Source of the DNA: Gordionus sp. m RMFG-2023
Taxonomy: Eukaryota; Nematomorpha; Gordioida; Chordodea; Parachordodidae
Length of the DNA stretch: 64,000 bases
Direction: 5' to 3'
Assembly (NCBI RefSeq): GCF_954871325.1
Contig: NC_088775.1
Span: 47,779,561-47,843,560, forward strand
Part shown: piece after piece, positions 1 through 11,078 of the stretch
How positions within the stretch are numbered: the stretch's first letter is position 1
Layout: the number at the start of each line of letters is the position of its first letter
The notes under the pieces: generated by a model
What the model was told of the DNA's origin: nothing
The model's database searches: none
The model's input: the letters and a program-made list of their open reading frames with translations, nothing else
Made by a program: the position numbers and the translations under genes

Positions 1-61
1 CTTGCTGATGCTGCAAAAATTGATAAAATATATAATATTATATTCAAGGTCAAAATATGTG

Positions 62-313
62 TGAAGATTATGAGCAATGGTGTATAATCGATAAGGCAAA
101 TAAGAATGCTGAATGGGCAATGGATATTTAAATGCGAATTGTTGCCACATTTCTCAATACCCCGATAGTGGTGTATGTTAAGTATGGAGCATTTTGCTGG
201 CATATGTATCTGCTATTTAAATATGATGATGAAAATATAAAAAAATTTGACCAAAATATTTATATTAACAATTCTGGATCCCATTTTCTTAATGTTATTT
301 ATTTTGAAAATTA
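62..313 (+). pseudogene. Possible OTU-type cysteine protease fragment
   Basis: An open stretch reading CEDYEQWCIIDKANK, then a WAMDI segment, and ending with an INNSGSHFLNVI segment resembles the C-terminal half of OTU-domain proteins carried by mobile elements. In those, an 'E-W-x-x-D-I' block is followed by a strand rich in I/V/Y and a final 'N-N-x-x-x-H-F-x-x-V' containing the catalytic histidine. The stretch has a stop codon between its two parts and no N-terminal cysteine box is visible. It lies on the opposite strand to, and just outside, the neighbouring Helitron, so the two are probably unrelated. Recognition is from motif spacing only and could be coincidence. Confidence 0.3.
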
Positions 314-403
314 ATTACAAATCTTGATATTTTAGTTAATTGTATTTGTCTAATTTTTATGCACATTACTTTTTATTTATCCTATTTTGAGGATTATATA
401 TTA

Positions 404-432
404 CTAGCTAATAACCCGTCAAGAATGACGGG
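404..432 (-). other. Helitron 3' end: CTAG and terminal hairpin
   Basis: On the plus strand the element begins CTAGCTAATAA, followed by CCCGTCA, a 4-base loop AGAA, and TGACGGG. The 7-bp stem lies 11 bases inside the CTAG end. This is the classical Helitron 3' signal seen in reverse complement, and the flanking base (A at 403) agrees with insertion at an A-T dinucleotide. A near-identical end occurs at 27044, which identifies a second member of the family. Confidence 0.85.
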
Positions 433-845
433 GTTGAGGGGTAATTAGCTAGTTTGTGTATAATCTATTTTATAAATATATTAAAATTTAGGAGAAAAAG
501 AGGTAAATAAATTTGTGAATCATATTTCTGATTCATATATCAAAGGTAGAAAATTATAAATTGATTGGCAAAATGAAGAATATAATAACTAAGAGTACCA
601 GAGCTCCCGTTGGTCAGCATTGCTGTTCACTCCCCACCGCGTGAAGGTGGGAGATGGGTTTTAGGGGAGCAAAGAGATGAAAAAAAGAATGAAAAAAAGA
701 AGGTAGAAATATCAAAGAGACAAAGATGTGAAAAAAAAATTGTATAATACATGTTATACCTTAAGACTTGATAGTTATCATTCAACACACTCGCATTTGA
801 AGCCATATAAAAAAGAAAATAATAAAAAATATACAATATCAATAA

Positions 846-1730
846 TTTTACCAAAATTTAAGTATTAGATATTTCCAAAACTGAGGATGTAGAATAAGCA
901 TCAGTCTGGTATATCATCGCAATAAATCCTTAGCCCAAATTAAAATGTCTTGAATTTTTCTTCCTTGAATGTCAAAATTTGTATTTATAAAAGTTAAATT
1001 AAAATATTATTAATTTTACCAAAATGTAAGTATTAGATATTTCCAAAACTGAGGATGTAGAATAAGCATCAGTCTGGTATATCATCGCAATAAATCCTTA
1101 ACCCAAATCAATCGAATATCAAAATCCATATATATAAAAGTTAAATAGTACCATTGTAAAATAAGATTATTTGGGGGTTCTTTTTCCTATTCCATGTCGA
1201 GGATGATGAAATGATAGACCAAGCACATATTGACTATTTTTGCTATGACTGAGAGACTTATTTAACACACTGATTCGTTTAAATCTAAAATATAATAGGA
1301 ATATAAAAACAATAACCTCTTTTAGATCCATGGCAAAAGGAATAAATGTTTGGAATATATTCGAGTTTTTTTTGAAAAAATGTTACTTTTAAATATCCTT
1401 AATGGAAATAAGATATAGATATACAGTATATATATACTTATACCTGAAGGTAGGTAATATGGATGGTATTATATAATAGAGGTATATACAATATTTATAT
1501 ATATTTTTTTTCATTAAGAGCATGTCTAAAATATAATAAAAAGAAAAACAATTTTAAAATATACCTAGATCCATGACAAAAGTAATAAAAGTTTGGAATA
1601 TCTTCAAACGTTATTTGAATTTTTTTTATAAAATATCATGGAAATAAGATATAGATATATGTGTATGTTTACTTATACCTGAAGGTATGTAATATGGATG
1701 GTATTATAAAATACAGGTATACACAATATT
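846..1730. repeat. Short duplicated blocks inside Helitron 3' flank
   Basis: A block of about 95 bp (around 846-940) recurs at about 1015-1110, and a second block around 1435-1495 recurs at about 1671-1730. The copies are highly similar. No coding potential is seen. They lie between the helicase end and the 3' hairpin of the Helitron and are probably local duplications within the element. Confidence 0.6.
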
Positions 1731-2927
1731 TTTAGTATATATTTTTTCATTTGAAAGCATATGTCCTTGCAAAAGCGTGGGAACAATCATAATTTTTATA
1801 TTTTTTTTAGAGCAACGACTTAAGGCAACGTAAAGTTGTCCGTGTGAAAATACGGGTTCATTAAAATATAATCCTACATGATCAAAGGTTTGGCCCTGGC
1901 TTTTATTTATTGTGATAACAAATGCAGGAAGAATTGGAAATTGGCGACGTTTTAAAATAAAAGATAATTGTGATTCACTCGGAGTTAAATCAATGCGAGG
2001 AATTAAGACCCTGTAACCTTTATTGGTGCCTGTAATTATTTCGGCGTCCAAAAAATAATTATGCATACTTTTGATTATTAACCGGGTGCCATTACATAAA
2101 CCTTTTGTGGGATTCATATTGCGAAGAAGAATAATAATTGTACCAACTTTTAAGGATAGTATGTGAGGTGGCATTCCAGAAGGTGTTAGGGAATGTAGAA
2201 ATTCAGGTGGATAGTTGAGAGATTCATCTGTGTGATCGGAAACCAATGAATCAGAACTATAGTAAAGTCTTAAAGAGGATGGAAGTTTTGATATGATAGT
2301 GTTATTTAATGTTAATGCAATATCGTTTTTTGTAGTTAGAATTATGCGGCTAGATAAATAATCAATATTATTAAGTAAAAGGGAATCACCATATATGGAT
2401 GATATTAGAGAATCTCCAAGCATAGATAGGGGAATTTCTATATAGTCGGAAGGAAGGGGGGAAGGTAATAGAGGTGTTTTCCCTTCACCTATTTGTAGAA
2501 GCCATTTAATATAACTTTCCTCCTCAGAAAGAGAGCGCATATTATGGGTCAATTGAATTTGGTGGAAAACATGCCATAAATTTGAAGATTTAATACATGA
2601 TTCGATAATATGTGTTTTAGAAGCCCTAGGTATAACTGGTAAAGTTTGCCAAAAATTTCCTCCTAATAAAATAACTTTGCCACCGAAGGGGGTATTTATT
2701 TGCATAATTTCCCTAAGTAAGGCATCTATACAGCGTAAAGCATGTTTTGTCATCATACTTGTATCATCTATAATTGTTAAATGGGCAAGTTTAAGTTCCT
2801 TAGCTTGTGTAGATAAAGGTCTCATACGTGAAACCGATGTGTCTAAAATAGGTATAGGAAGTTTAAAACCACTATGAATTGTTTTTCCACCAATTAGTAG
2901 TATGTGTAGTAGCAAATGGTAATACAA
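1704..2927 (-). pseudogene. Helitron helicase, C-terminal portion (PIF1-like)
   Basis: A 407-residue reading frame with the later motifs of a PIF1/RecD-type DNA helicase as found in Helitrons. They are a Walker B-like LTIIDDTSMM (about residues 50-59), GGNFWQTLPV (motif III), an ILTTKND block, and a C-terminal block reading ITINKSQGQT then HGQLYVALSR (motifs V-VI). The helicase is thought to unwind donor DNA during rolling-circle transposition. Walker B usually reads DE in this family; here it reads DD. The N-terminal ATP-binding part is in the separate frame just upstream at 2955-3371, so the original protein has been interrupted. The last residues beyond motif VI have no recognisable match. 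Confidence 0.85.
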
Positions 2928-2954
2928 TTTTATTTTGCCCTCTAAGATAATGTA

Positions 2955-3371
2955 TTAAGTATTGTAAAGATAAGTTTTTCCTGATCCTCCTGGACCATCA
3001 AGATAAAAATATCTATTGGTACATGAAATATCTTCTATTGCGTGGATAATTAGCTCAAAAGCATATTTTTGTAAAGGATTTAAACTGGATAACATTACCA
3101 AAGCCTTAGCTGTCTCCGTTACTGAATCATATAATTTTGGTTGAAGAATAGGCTCAGGGATAGGGAGATTAAAATTGTTGCAATGTAGCCCGTGAGCATT
3201 AAGGGTATTAGAAATATCGTGTAAAGCTAAATTAATGGCAAGTGACTCAGAATTAGTGCGCAAGAAATCCTCAATTAGGCAAGATTTGAATTTATCCCAA
3301 AGAAATGCAGGATTTTGAGGTTGACCGAAAACGCATATAAAGGCAAAAGTATGCCTAAATTGAAAAGGCAT
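2955..3371 (-). pseudogene. Helitron helicase, N-terminal portion with Walker A
   Basis: A 138-residue frame on the minus strand. It ends in LDGPGGSGKTYLYNT, a Walker A ATP-binding loop of PIF1-like helicases (GPGGSGKT at residues 126-133), preceded by LNPLQKYAFELI, the Q-motif-like segment usual upstream of it. It directly precedes the C-terminal helicase frame. The gap between the frames is 27 bases, which implies a stop or frameshift just after Walker A. The part upstream of about 3371 continues in another frame with a conserved ERFYLRLLLLHVPG-type block near 3480-3560, again typical of Helitron polyproteins. Confidence 0.8.
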
Positions 3372-3573
3372 TTGAAATAAGGATGTCTCCTCAAGACAAT
3401 GCTCCCACTCTTTATCATCAGAAAATAAATGCCTTTTGAGCAGCCTCTTTAAAGGTATCTAGCAAAATGTCATCAACAGTTCTCAAAAAATCGAAGCTTG
3501 TTGCTCCAGGAACATGAAGAAGAAGTAGGCGTAGGTAAAACCGTTCTCCACATTTAATATCGGTAGAAAACAT

Positions 3574-4824
3574 TCAGGAGATGATAGATTGATGGCCACG
3601 TTTTCTTTTTTGCCAGATATAATTGACAAAAACATAGTGATAAGGAATATCAATGTATAGATATTGTCTGGCGTAAGGATAAAATTGATTTAAGAGAAAC
3701 CAAGCAGTAAGTGTAGTTTTATGTAAATTAGCTCTTTTGAAAGCCTCCCTTTCATCGCCCTGTTGAAAATAGACAGATTGTTTAAAAGGCATATGGAGAG
3801 CTAATCGAATAATGGCATGTGAACGATCATGCATGGGATACTCTAATAACCGCCACATCGCTTCACATGAGCTAACATACCGAGTGTTTAAATGACTTTT
3901 AATTTCATCATATTTAGGGGGGAGAGATTCTAAATTTAAATCGATATTTGCACAATCATAACCTTTATATGCGTATTTAAAAATATATTTTACTGATTTA
4001 ACAGAAGTGCATATTTCAACATTGATATGAGCATTGTATTTTAAAAGTAAGTAGGTATTGTATGGAATAACAAAACGATTATCAACAGGTTTACCGGATA
4101 TTAATATAGAACCTACATCCCTTCTTTTATATAGAGGATACCCATTAGTATTTGTTATTGTATCATTTATAAAATCTTTAGGAAAATTTTTAGTACATAC
4201 GCCATTATCCATGCAAGGTGATCGAGGATTAAGAATGCCACATGGGCCATGAATCATAAAACGCGTAACAATGTTAAATAATTGTGAATTGTTAGTTCTA
4301 TCTGGTATCTCGGCACATACAAATTTATCTATAGCCTCAGCGGTATCAATTTTATGCTCTGAACTTATAATGAACAACAAATGGGCATGAGGTAATCCTC
4401 TTTTTTGAAATTCAATTGTATAAACATATGCCAATGTTTTCCCGAACATGTTATTTTTAGTGATATCAGATAAAAAAGCAGCTAATTTAATTTTAAAAAC
4501 TCTAGAAACTATATCAGGTCTATCGGCAGGCGTTTGACCGTTAAAAAGATTTTCGGATATTTCGGGCCATGTTGGGTTGCAAGTAAAAGTTATAAAAAGA
4601 TAGGGTTTGCCATATTTTAAGACGATAAACATTGCGTCGTGATAACGCTCTTGCATGTTTCTAGGAGAACCTTGAAAAGAAGATGGTAGAATAACTGCCC
4701 GTGCCCGTCCTATAGGTATATTAATATTATTGGAAAAATCGGAGGCTAAATAATCCATTAGTCCTGAATATTCCTCAACGCGTAATTTAGACTGATTATA
4801 TGAAATTAAGATTATTAGCTTCAA
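3574..4824 (-). pseudogene. Helitron Rep, HUH endonuclease domain
   Basis: A 416-residue frame carrying the Helitron replication-initiator domain. The two-histidine metal-binding motif is seen in KRGLPHAHLL (HAH at residues 146-148). The catalytic tyrosines are seen in KYIFKYAYKG (Y280 and Y284, three residues apart), the two-tyrosine arrangement characteristic of Helitron Rep. Upstream, LFITFTCNPTWPEI is the conserved block preceding the HUH motif. Rep nicks and joins single strands at the element ends. All key catalytic residues appear present in this fragment, but the frame overlaps the preceding one out of register, so the polyprotein is interrupted. Confidence 0.88.
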
Positions 4825-5821
4825 CTTGTAGATAGGAATCTACAATATATTGTTGAGTTAGCCTCCCGGAATTAAGAAGGGGGTTAAAAATATTTTGTCT
4901 AACCGCTAAACGGGCAATTTTAAATTGTAGCATGGATATTTTTGAACGCCCAGAATTTTCAAAGCCTTCAGCAATCATATTAGGCTGCCAACCTGGATCT
5001 CCATGAGGAAATAGTACAGGGTAAACCATTAGGTCTAAATTAGGGCTTAATACGTTAAGAATTACTAAATTATTTCCATTGGATCTAGGATACACTTTTA
5101 TATCTCTCTTAAAGGGAGGTTCCCCATCATCATTTGTAAAAATCATTGCTACGTCATCAATTGTAGGAAAATTATACCGCCTACGGTCGCTAGAACGATC
5201 TCCGCTAAAAATCATTGCTACGTCATCAATTGTAGAAAAATTATACCGCCTACGGTCGCTAGAACGATCTCCGCGAAATATCATATTAATCTTTGGCAGT
5301 AATATATTTGAATGTTCTGCAAGGGATAACTCAGCTTTCTCAACTTCCCCTAAGGTTTTGAAACTTAAAGCATAGGGATTAATTTGGCGTATAAGCTGAT
5401 CTAAATGTCTCATGATATTTATGTCACAATCAGAATTGGCAGGGTGCTGAAGACGTCCTGCAATGGCCTGAGATGTATCCAACACATATAACTGAGCAAA
5501 TTTAGGCAGAATATCAGTCTGGGGATATAAATGCGATGTGCGATGATAAATTTGCCCATGAACTTTAAAACAATAAGGTCCATTACCTGATAATTCTGAA
5601 ATTTGTGCTCCCATACTGGCGAAGGCGATCGCACTATTATAAGATCTAATATGATGCATGAAATTTTTGTACAAGGGATCTAAGGAGTTAGATAAGAGAT
5701 TTTTTAAATAATCAGGATATGGTGATTGAGTAATTTTGACTTTACCTTTATGACAACAATGGGTAAATCTACCATCTGAAGGTCTTTCAGCTAAAAATTT
5801 AAAGATTGACAAAATTGGCAT
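4796..5821 (-). pseudogene. Helitron polyprotein N-terminal region
   Basis: A 341-residue frame that precedes Rep on the minus strand. It contains the block found upstream of Rep in Helitron polyproteins: CCHKGKV near the start, then YNSAIAFASMGAQI, then PYCFKVHGQIYHRTSHLYP and FAQLYVLD. It lacks an upstream start that I can defend, and the true N-terminus may lie above 5821. A 69-bp (23-residue) in-frame tandem duplication is visible at about 5142-5279, giving two adjacent GDRSSDRRRYNF segments. The end overlaps the Rep frame by 29 bases in another register. Confidence 0.75.
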
Positions 5822-6345
5822 AATATATTCATAAGGCCACAGGTATGTTGCTCCACTAATGGATTAATCTTAGGTAAAATGTTTTGAAATTTTTTTTTAA
5901 ATCTTCTAGAGCAAGCGAGAATCATATCAGATTTATCCTATAATATTATAGTATTATAGAATAGGTATTAACTGTCTAAAAAATAAAATACCTTTTTGAA
6001 ATGAGATTAGTTGGAGTTTGTTTGGATATAATTATAGATGTATTTATATTATTTTTGATCCTTTTCGTGTGAGATTTAATTGGAGGTATATGAGAATTTA
6101 TATTCTCCATTGTTATTCTTATCTATATAAAATAATATAGCTCACTTAAAAAAAAATATATAAATAACATTGTAAAATCAAAATAATAGGATAAAATAAA
6201 TGGCAAAATTTTAAAAATAATTATCAATAAATGCCCTAATTTTAAAAATAATTTTCAAAATTATTAACAATAAATGCCCAAAAAATAAAAAATATAGACT
6301 AAACTTTAAAAATATCAGCTAATATATAAACCTGAAAACAGCAAA

Positions 6346-6800
6346 ATGTTTACCACAATTTGAATATTTTTTTATAATTCCAATAGATGTGCAAAATTTT
6401 ACCTACAGGCCTCTGTAATAAATATCTTTGCTTTACAAACTATATTAGTAAGTAGATTACAATAAAATAATTATGTTTACCACAATTTGAATATTTTCTT
6501 ATAATCAATATATGTGAAAAATTTTACCTACAGGCCTCTGTAATAAATGTCTTTGCTTTACAAACTATATTAGTAAGTAGATTACAATAAAATAATTATG
6601 TTTATCACAATTCCAATATATGTGCAAAATTTTACCTACAGGTCTCTGTAATAAATGTCTTTGCTTTACAAACTATATTAGTAAGTAGATTACAATAAAA
6701 TAATTATGTTTACCACAATTTGAATATTTTCTTATAATTCCAATATTGCTTTGCTTTACAAACTATATTAGTAAGTAGATTACAATAAAATAATTGGACA
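6346..6800. repeat. Tandem repeat, unit about 125 bp, four copies
   Basis: Units beginning near 6347, 6474, 6600 and 6709 share blocks such as TGTTTACCACAATTTGAAT, TTTTACCTACAGGCCTCTG and CTTTACAAACTATATTAG. The last copy is internally shortened. The array is non-coding and lies upstream of the Helitron coding frames, probably still within the element. Confidence 0.7.
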
Positions 6801-6940
6801 GTAAATTATTACTTACCATAATTTGAAAATTTTCTTATCCAATAATAAATGAAAATTAAAGGCAAAATTTAAAAAATAAAAACTGATTGTTAATTTAAAT
6901 TAAATATATATTTATTATTATCGTAAAATAAAAAGTTGAA

Positions 6941-7016
6941 GGGGGCTGCGTTGAAAGAACGTTTACCTTCCAGTCGTGAAGTCGCGAGTTCGAATCCCGG
7001 GGATGGCAAAAAAAAA
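6941..7016 (+). mobile_element. tRNA-like SINE head with A-rich tail
   Basis: The segment has a Pol III B-box (GAGTTCGAATCCC at 6986-6998) preceded by CCAGTCGTGAAGTCGC and followed by GGATGGC and a run of nine A's. This is the layout of a tRNA-derived SINE rather than a functional tRNA: no complementary 5' acceptor strand is present and the T stem has mismatches. About 70 bp including its first part are duplicated at about 7019-7087 without the B-box. Confidence 0.45.
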
Positions 7017-7090
7017 TTTAAAAAATATATATTTATTATTATCGTAAAATAAAAAGTTGAGGGGGGCTGCATTGAAAGAACGTTTGCAAA

Positions 7091-7345
7091 AATTAACATT
7101 ACACTATATAGTCTCCTTAAATTTTAAATACATTAAGGAGATACGAAAACGATCATCACGTATTTATGGAGATTAAATTAACATTACACTATATAGTCTC
7201 CTTAAATTTTAAATACATTAAGGAGATACGAAAACGATCATCACGTATTTATGGAGATTAAATTAACATTACACTATATAGTCTCCTTAAATTTTAAATA
7301 CATTACGGAGATACGAAAACGATCATCACGTGATTATGGAGATTA
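7091..7345. repeat. Tandem repeat, 85-bp unit, three copies
   Basis: Units start at 7091, 7176 and 7261, each beginning AATTAACATTACACTATATA and ending with GATCATCACG and TATGGAGATT. The copies are almost identical, so the expansion is recent. It abuts the proposed Helitron 5' terminus at 7356. Confidence 0.8.
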
Positions 7346-7356
7346 TATATATTAGA

Positions 7357-8121
7357 TAAGCATATTTTAATCAATAAATATATTAGAGTACACATAAAGA
7401 TATAATTTTTAATCATGCCCATTTTTTATATACATTTCATTACAACAGCATATTACAATTTATTGTGTTTACTTTAGATTAATTTCTATTGCTTATATAA
7501 ATTTCTCCATATTTTAAAAATAAATTTGGAGATTTTTTTAAAATCATTAACTCAAAAATATTAAAAATTTAGTATATAATACGATTATCCTTTTTTTTAA
7601 TAAAAAAATTGCCACCAAATAAGATTTAATAAAATGTTAAAATTCGTAATGAATTTTTTAAAGGCAAAAATTTTTGCCAAAATATATAAATTTTACCAGT
7701 TTGAAGTAATTTAAAAAAAAGTTAGGGATAAGTATAGATCAGTTTTTTATCTATAAATATAGCCAAATCTACTATGACAAATTCAAACAAAAGAAGATCA
7801 CCTAACTAGAAACCCTGAAGAACCATAAGAATCTCAAGAAGTCTGTTAGAAATTGGTATAAATATTTTAATAGTTCATAAGTTTTTAAAATTAAAATAAT
7901 TTTGGTAAATTATTTAAGAACATTATGGGGCCCAAAGTAGTTGAGATTTGGACTTACCTCATTAAAAGTAATTTATTTTTTCAAACTTATTCAAAAAGAT
8001 AATTTATAAATTTTAACATAATATTCAATATAAAATGAGCAATTGTTTGTAAATTTGAAGCTTGCTAGGGATTGTTGTGTTTCAATTTTATAGAATTTAC
8101 AAGGTAAAAGCTTTAAAGTAA
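7357..8121. other. No recognised feature
   Basis: A+T-rich sequence with no convincing reading frame, repeat or RNA gene. Confidence 0.6.
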
Positions 8122-8129
8122 CCTTTATA

Positions 8130-8352
8130 TAGTGTTGTTAAATGGCTCGTTTTGAGCCGATTTTTAAAAACGGCTAGCTCAATATTTCGTCCAGAAAAAT
8201 ATTACGCAAGCCTCAAAATTTTGCTCATAGAAGGAACAAAGGTCTAGGCATATATTTTCGAAATCTCGAGACTTAGGCAATATTTTTCTGGCTAAAATAT
8301 TGAGTTAGCCGTTTTAAAAAATCGGCTCAAAATGAGCCGTTTAACAACACTA
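8130..8352. mobile_element. hAT-type MITE, 223 bp
   Basis: Terminal inverted repeats of about 70 bp: the left end starts TAGTGTTGTTAAATGGCTC and the right end closes with the complement, GAGCCGTTTAACAACACTA. It is flanked by a perfect 8-bp target duplication CCTTTATA (8122-8129 and 8353-8360), the size made by hAT transposases. There is no coding capacity. The near-palindrome GGCTCnTTTTGAGCC occurs next to each end. Confidence 0.88.
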
Positions 8353-8360
8353 CCTTTATA

Positions 8361-9464
8361 ATAAGATATACATTATAATTTAAAATGTATTTCATTATAT
8401 TTAATCTTTTATCAATCATTCTAAATTTCTTAATTTACTGCCATCTTATTTTAATTTATATCAAAAAAACTATTATTATCTGGAGTGACCAAAATTTAAA
8501 AAAAGATATATAACATACTACTGAAAAGCTGGCAATAGATATCATTATACCTTAGAATAATCTGATTTAAATAATGTTAATATAAAAAAATAATAAATTA
8601 ATATACAAGATATGGTTAAGGGCATCTTGTTAACAAAACATTAATATTCATAATACTTGATTAAATCTGTTGAATATATTATTACTATCATTATTACATT
8701 GTAGATTTTAATATCTATATAATTTTCAAATCAATTTAATCTCTTTAACCCAAAAGTATGAAGATATTTTATTAATATAAGCCTTGCAATAAGATTCTAA
8801 ATATGAAATTGATAATTTATTTCCCATAAATTTTCGGTATATTAATTTATTCCAGGTTTTATGGTCTACGTATTTATTTTTGCTAAAATATAATTCATTA
8901 AATATTACCAATATAGCACTATATGTACTAGGATTAGTTGAATGTTGCTTTTATACAAGTAAATTATAATGGAAAACAAATGTTTAAATATCTATATTAT
9001 TTAACTTCGTTACGATATCTTCGCAAACTTTTTATCAACTCGGTATATGCGTATAAATAAGGAAAAATATAGCCTTTATTTCTTGCTAATAGGCCCATTT
9101 GGCGTAAGTCCATCATTTCCTGTTCATGAATACTAGAAATAATACCTGTTAATTTTCTTGGGACTTTTCACCAATTCTCAGTGGGGCCACAGCCTTTTTT
9201 TAATTAATAGATTATAAAACAAAATAATTATCTAACGCCAAAGTTCATGTTCAAAAATCAAACATTAGGGATTACTGGGAAACAGCAAAACGATTTCCCG
9301 GAGCACAAAAATTTCATATAAAAAAATGAAAGTCAAATTATATTCAAATGTATTAGATATTTTAATGTATGATATATGATATTATAATATGGATATAGGT
9401 ATATAAACAATTTGTAAATAAGATTATAAATATTTATACAATTATTTTTGTAAAATAAATAGCT
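8361..9464. other. No recognised feature
   Basis: A+T-rich, non-coding as far as I can see. A 61-residue open frame near 8726-8911 on the minus strand has no recognisable domain and composition like random A+T-rich DNA. Confidence 0.6.
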
Positions 9465-9950
9465 AAAATTATGGGGTATGACTAAATACTGAATTGCTAA
9501 AATGAATTGCTAAAATGAATTGCTAAAAAGCAATTAATCATAATCAATCAAAATTTTATTATGTATATTTTATTTAATGAAAATTTTTAAAACTTATTTT
9601 AAAATATACTTAAATTATTTTTTTATTAAATGAAGGATACAGATTAAATATCATATAATATATAATTTTATTTTGAGTTAATATTATTATAAAAGAAATA
9701 TTTTCATAGCTTATTAAAACATAAATAAATTTTTTTCAATTTTAAAAATTAACAAATATATATCCGTAAGAGGGCGTTATATGCGTAAATATGTAAGTAT
9801 CATTTTAGGAAACCGGAATGATGATTGGATAGCGATTTGGGTATATATACATATGAAAAACCTAAAAATTAAAAAAAAAATTTAGGTTTCTCTGATGTTT
9901 AATTTATGAGTAGGTTTAGAATAGTAAAATAATGGAAATTTTCTAAGGTA

Positions 9951-11012
9951 AATATTGCTGGCGTTATTTATCAAAATCTCTTAATTTTTGTTTTATATGT
10001 GTATATTTACGTGCTAAGCATTATCCTAAAAAATTTTTTGAAAATATTTTGATTTGACCGATTGCCGAGCTCAAAACCGACCACTTACTAAATATTCGAT
10101 TGACCAAATTTACTAGTAATATAATTTGAAAAATGTTGATTTTCGTATTATATATCTATAAATACGTGTAAAACATAATTCTAAAAAATATTTTTAAAAT
10201 ATCGCTATTTGGCGGATAACCGACTCGTAGCCCACCCAATGACTAAATAATGAATTGCTGGCGTTTTAAATCAAAATATCTTAATTTTTGTTTTATACGT
10301 GTATATTTACGTGCTAAGCATTATCCTAAAAAATTTTTTGAAAATAATTTGATTTGACCGATTGCCGAGCTTAAAACCGACCATTTACTAAATATTCGAT
10401 TGACCAAATTTACTAGTAATACAATTTGAAAAATGTTGATTTTCGTTTTATATATCTATAAATACGTGTAAAACATAATCCCAAAAAATATTTTTAAAAT
10501 ATCGCTATTTGGCGGATAACCGACTCGTAGCCCACCCAATGACTAAATAATGAATTGCTGGCGTTTTAAATCAAAATATCTTAATTTTTGTTTTATACGT
10601 GTATATTTACGTGCTAAGCATTATCCTAAAAAATTTTTTGAAAATAATTTGATTTGACCGATTGCCGAGCTTAAAACCGACCATTTACTAAATATTCGAT
10701 TGACCAAATTTACTAGTAATACAATTTGAAAAATGTTGATTTTCGTTTTATATATCTATAAATACGTGTAAAACATAATCCCAAAAAATATTTTTAAAAT
10801 ATCGCTATTTGGCGGATAACCGACTCGTAGCCCACCCAATGACTAAATAATGAATTGCTGGCGTTTTAAATCAAAATATCTTAATTTTTGTTTTATACGT
10901 GTATATTTACGTGCTAAGCATTATCCTAAAAAATTTTTTGAAAATAATTTGATTTGACCGATTGCCGAGCTTAAAACCGACCATTTACTAAATATTCGAT
11001 TGACCAAATTTA
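9951..11012 (+). repeat. Left foldback arm: ~300-bp tandem units
   Basis: Units begin at the phrase TTGCTGGCGTT near 9957, 10257, 10557 and 10857. The second, third and fourth are nearly identical over their length while the first is more diverged, indicating recent expansion from inside the array. The fourth unit is partial and ends at the centre of the palindrome. Confidence 0.88.
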
Positions 11013-11078
11013 CTATAAATTCTTAGTTATAACATTTATATAATTTTTGTATTAACACTTAAAATTTATGCATCTTAA

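Larger units (their letters stand above)
404..7356 (-). mobile_element. Autonomous-type Helitron, damaged
   Basis: A rolling-circle transposon on the minus strand. Its 3' terminus is at the low coordinate: read on the minus strand it ends in CTAG next to a host T, preceded by a 7-bp stem hairpin, as Helitrons do. The 5' terminus is proposed at 7356, where the minus strand reads A then TCTAATATATATAA, matching the Helitron rule of TC at the start inserted between A and T. This end is less certain than the 3' end. The interior encodes Rep (HUH endonuclease) and a PIF1-family helicase in several interrupted reading frames, so the copy is not functional as it stands. The 404-1700 and 5900-7356 flanks are non-coding and contain short internal repeats. 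Confidence 0.8.

Noticed and set aside
632-655. A hairpin (CTCCCCACC ... GGTGGGAG) as a possible ncRNA or terminator
   Set aside because: It is short, with no conserved context; hairpins of this size are expected in a Helitron flank.
6941-7007. A functional tRNA gene
   Set aside because: No 5' acceptor strand pairs with the 3' end and the T stem is mismatched; an A-tail follows, so it fits a SINE better.
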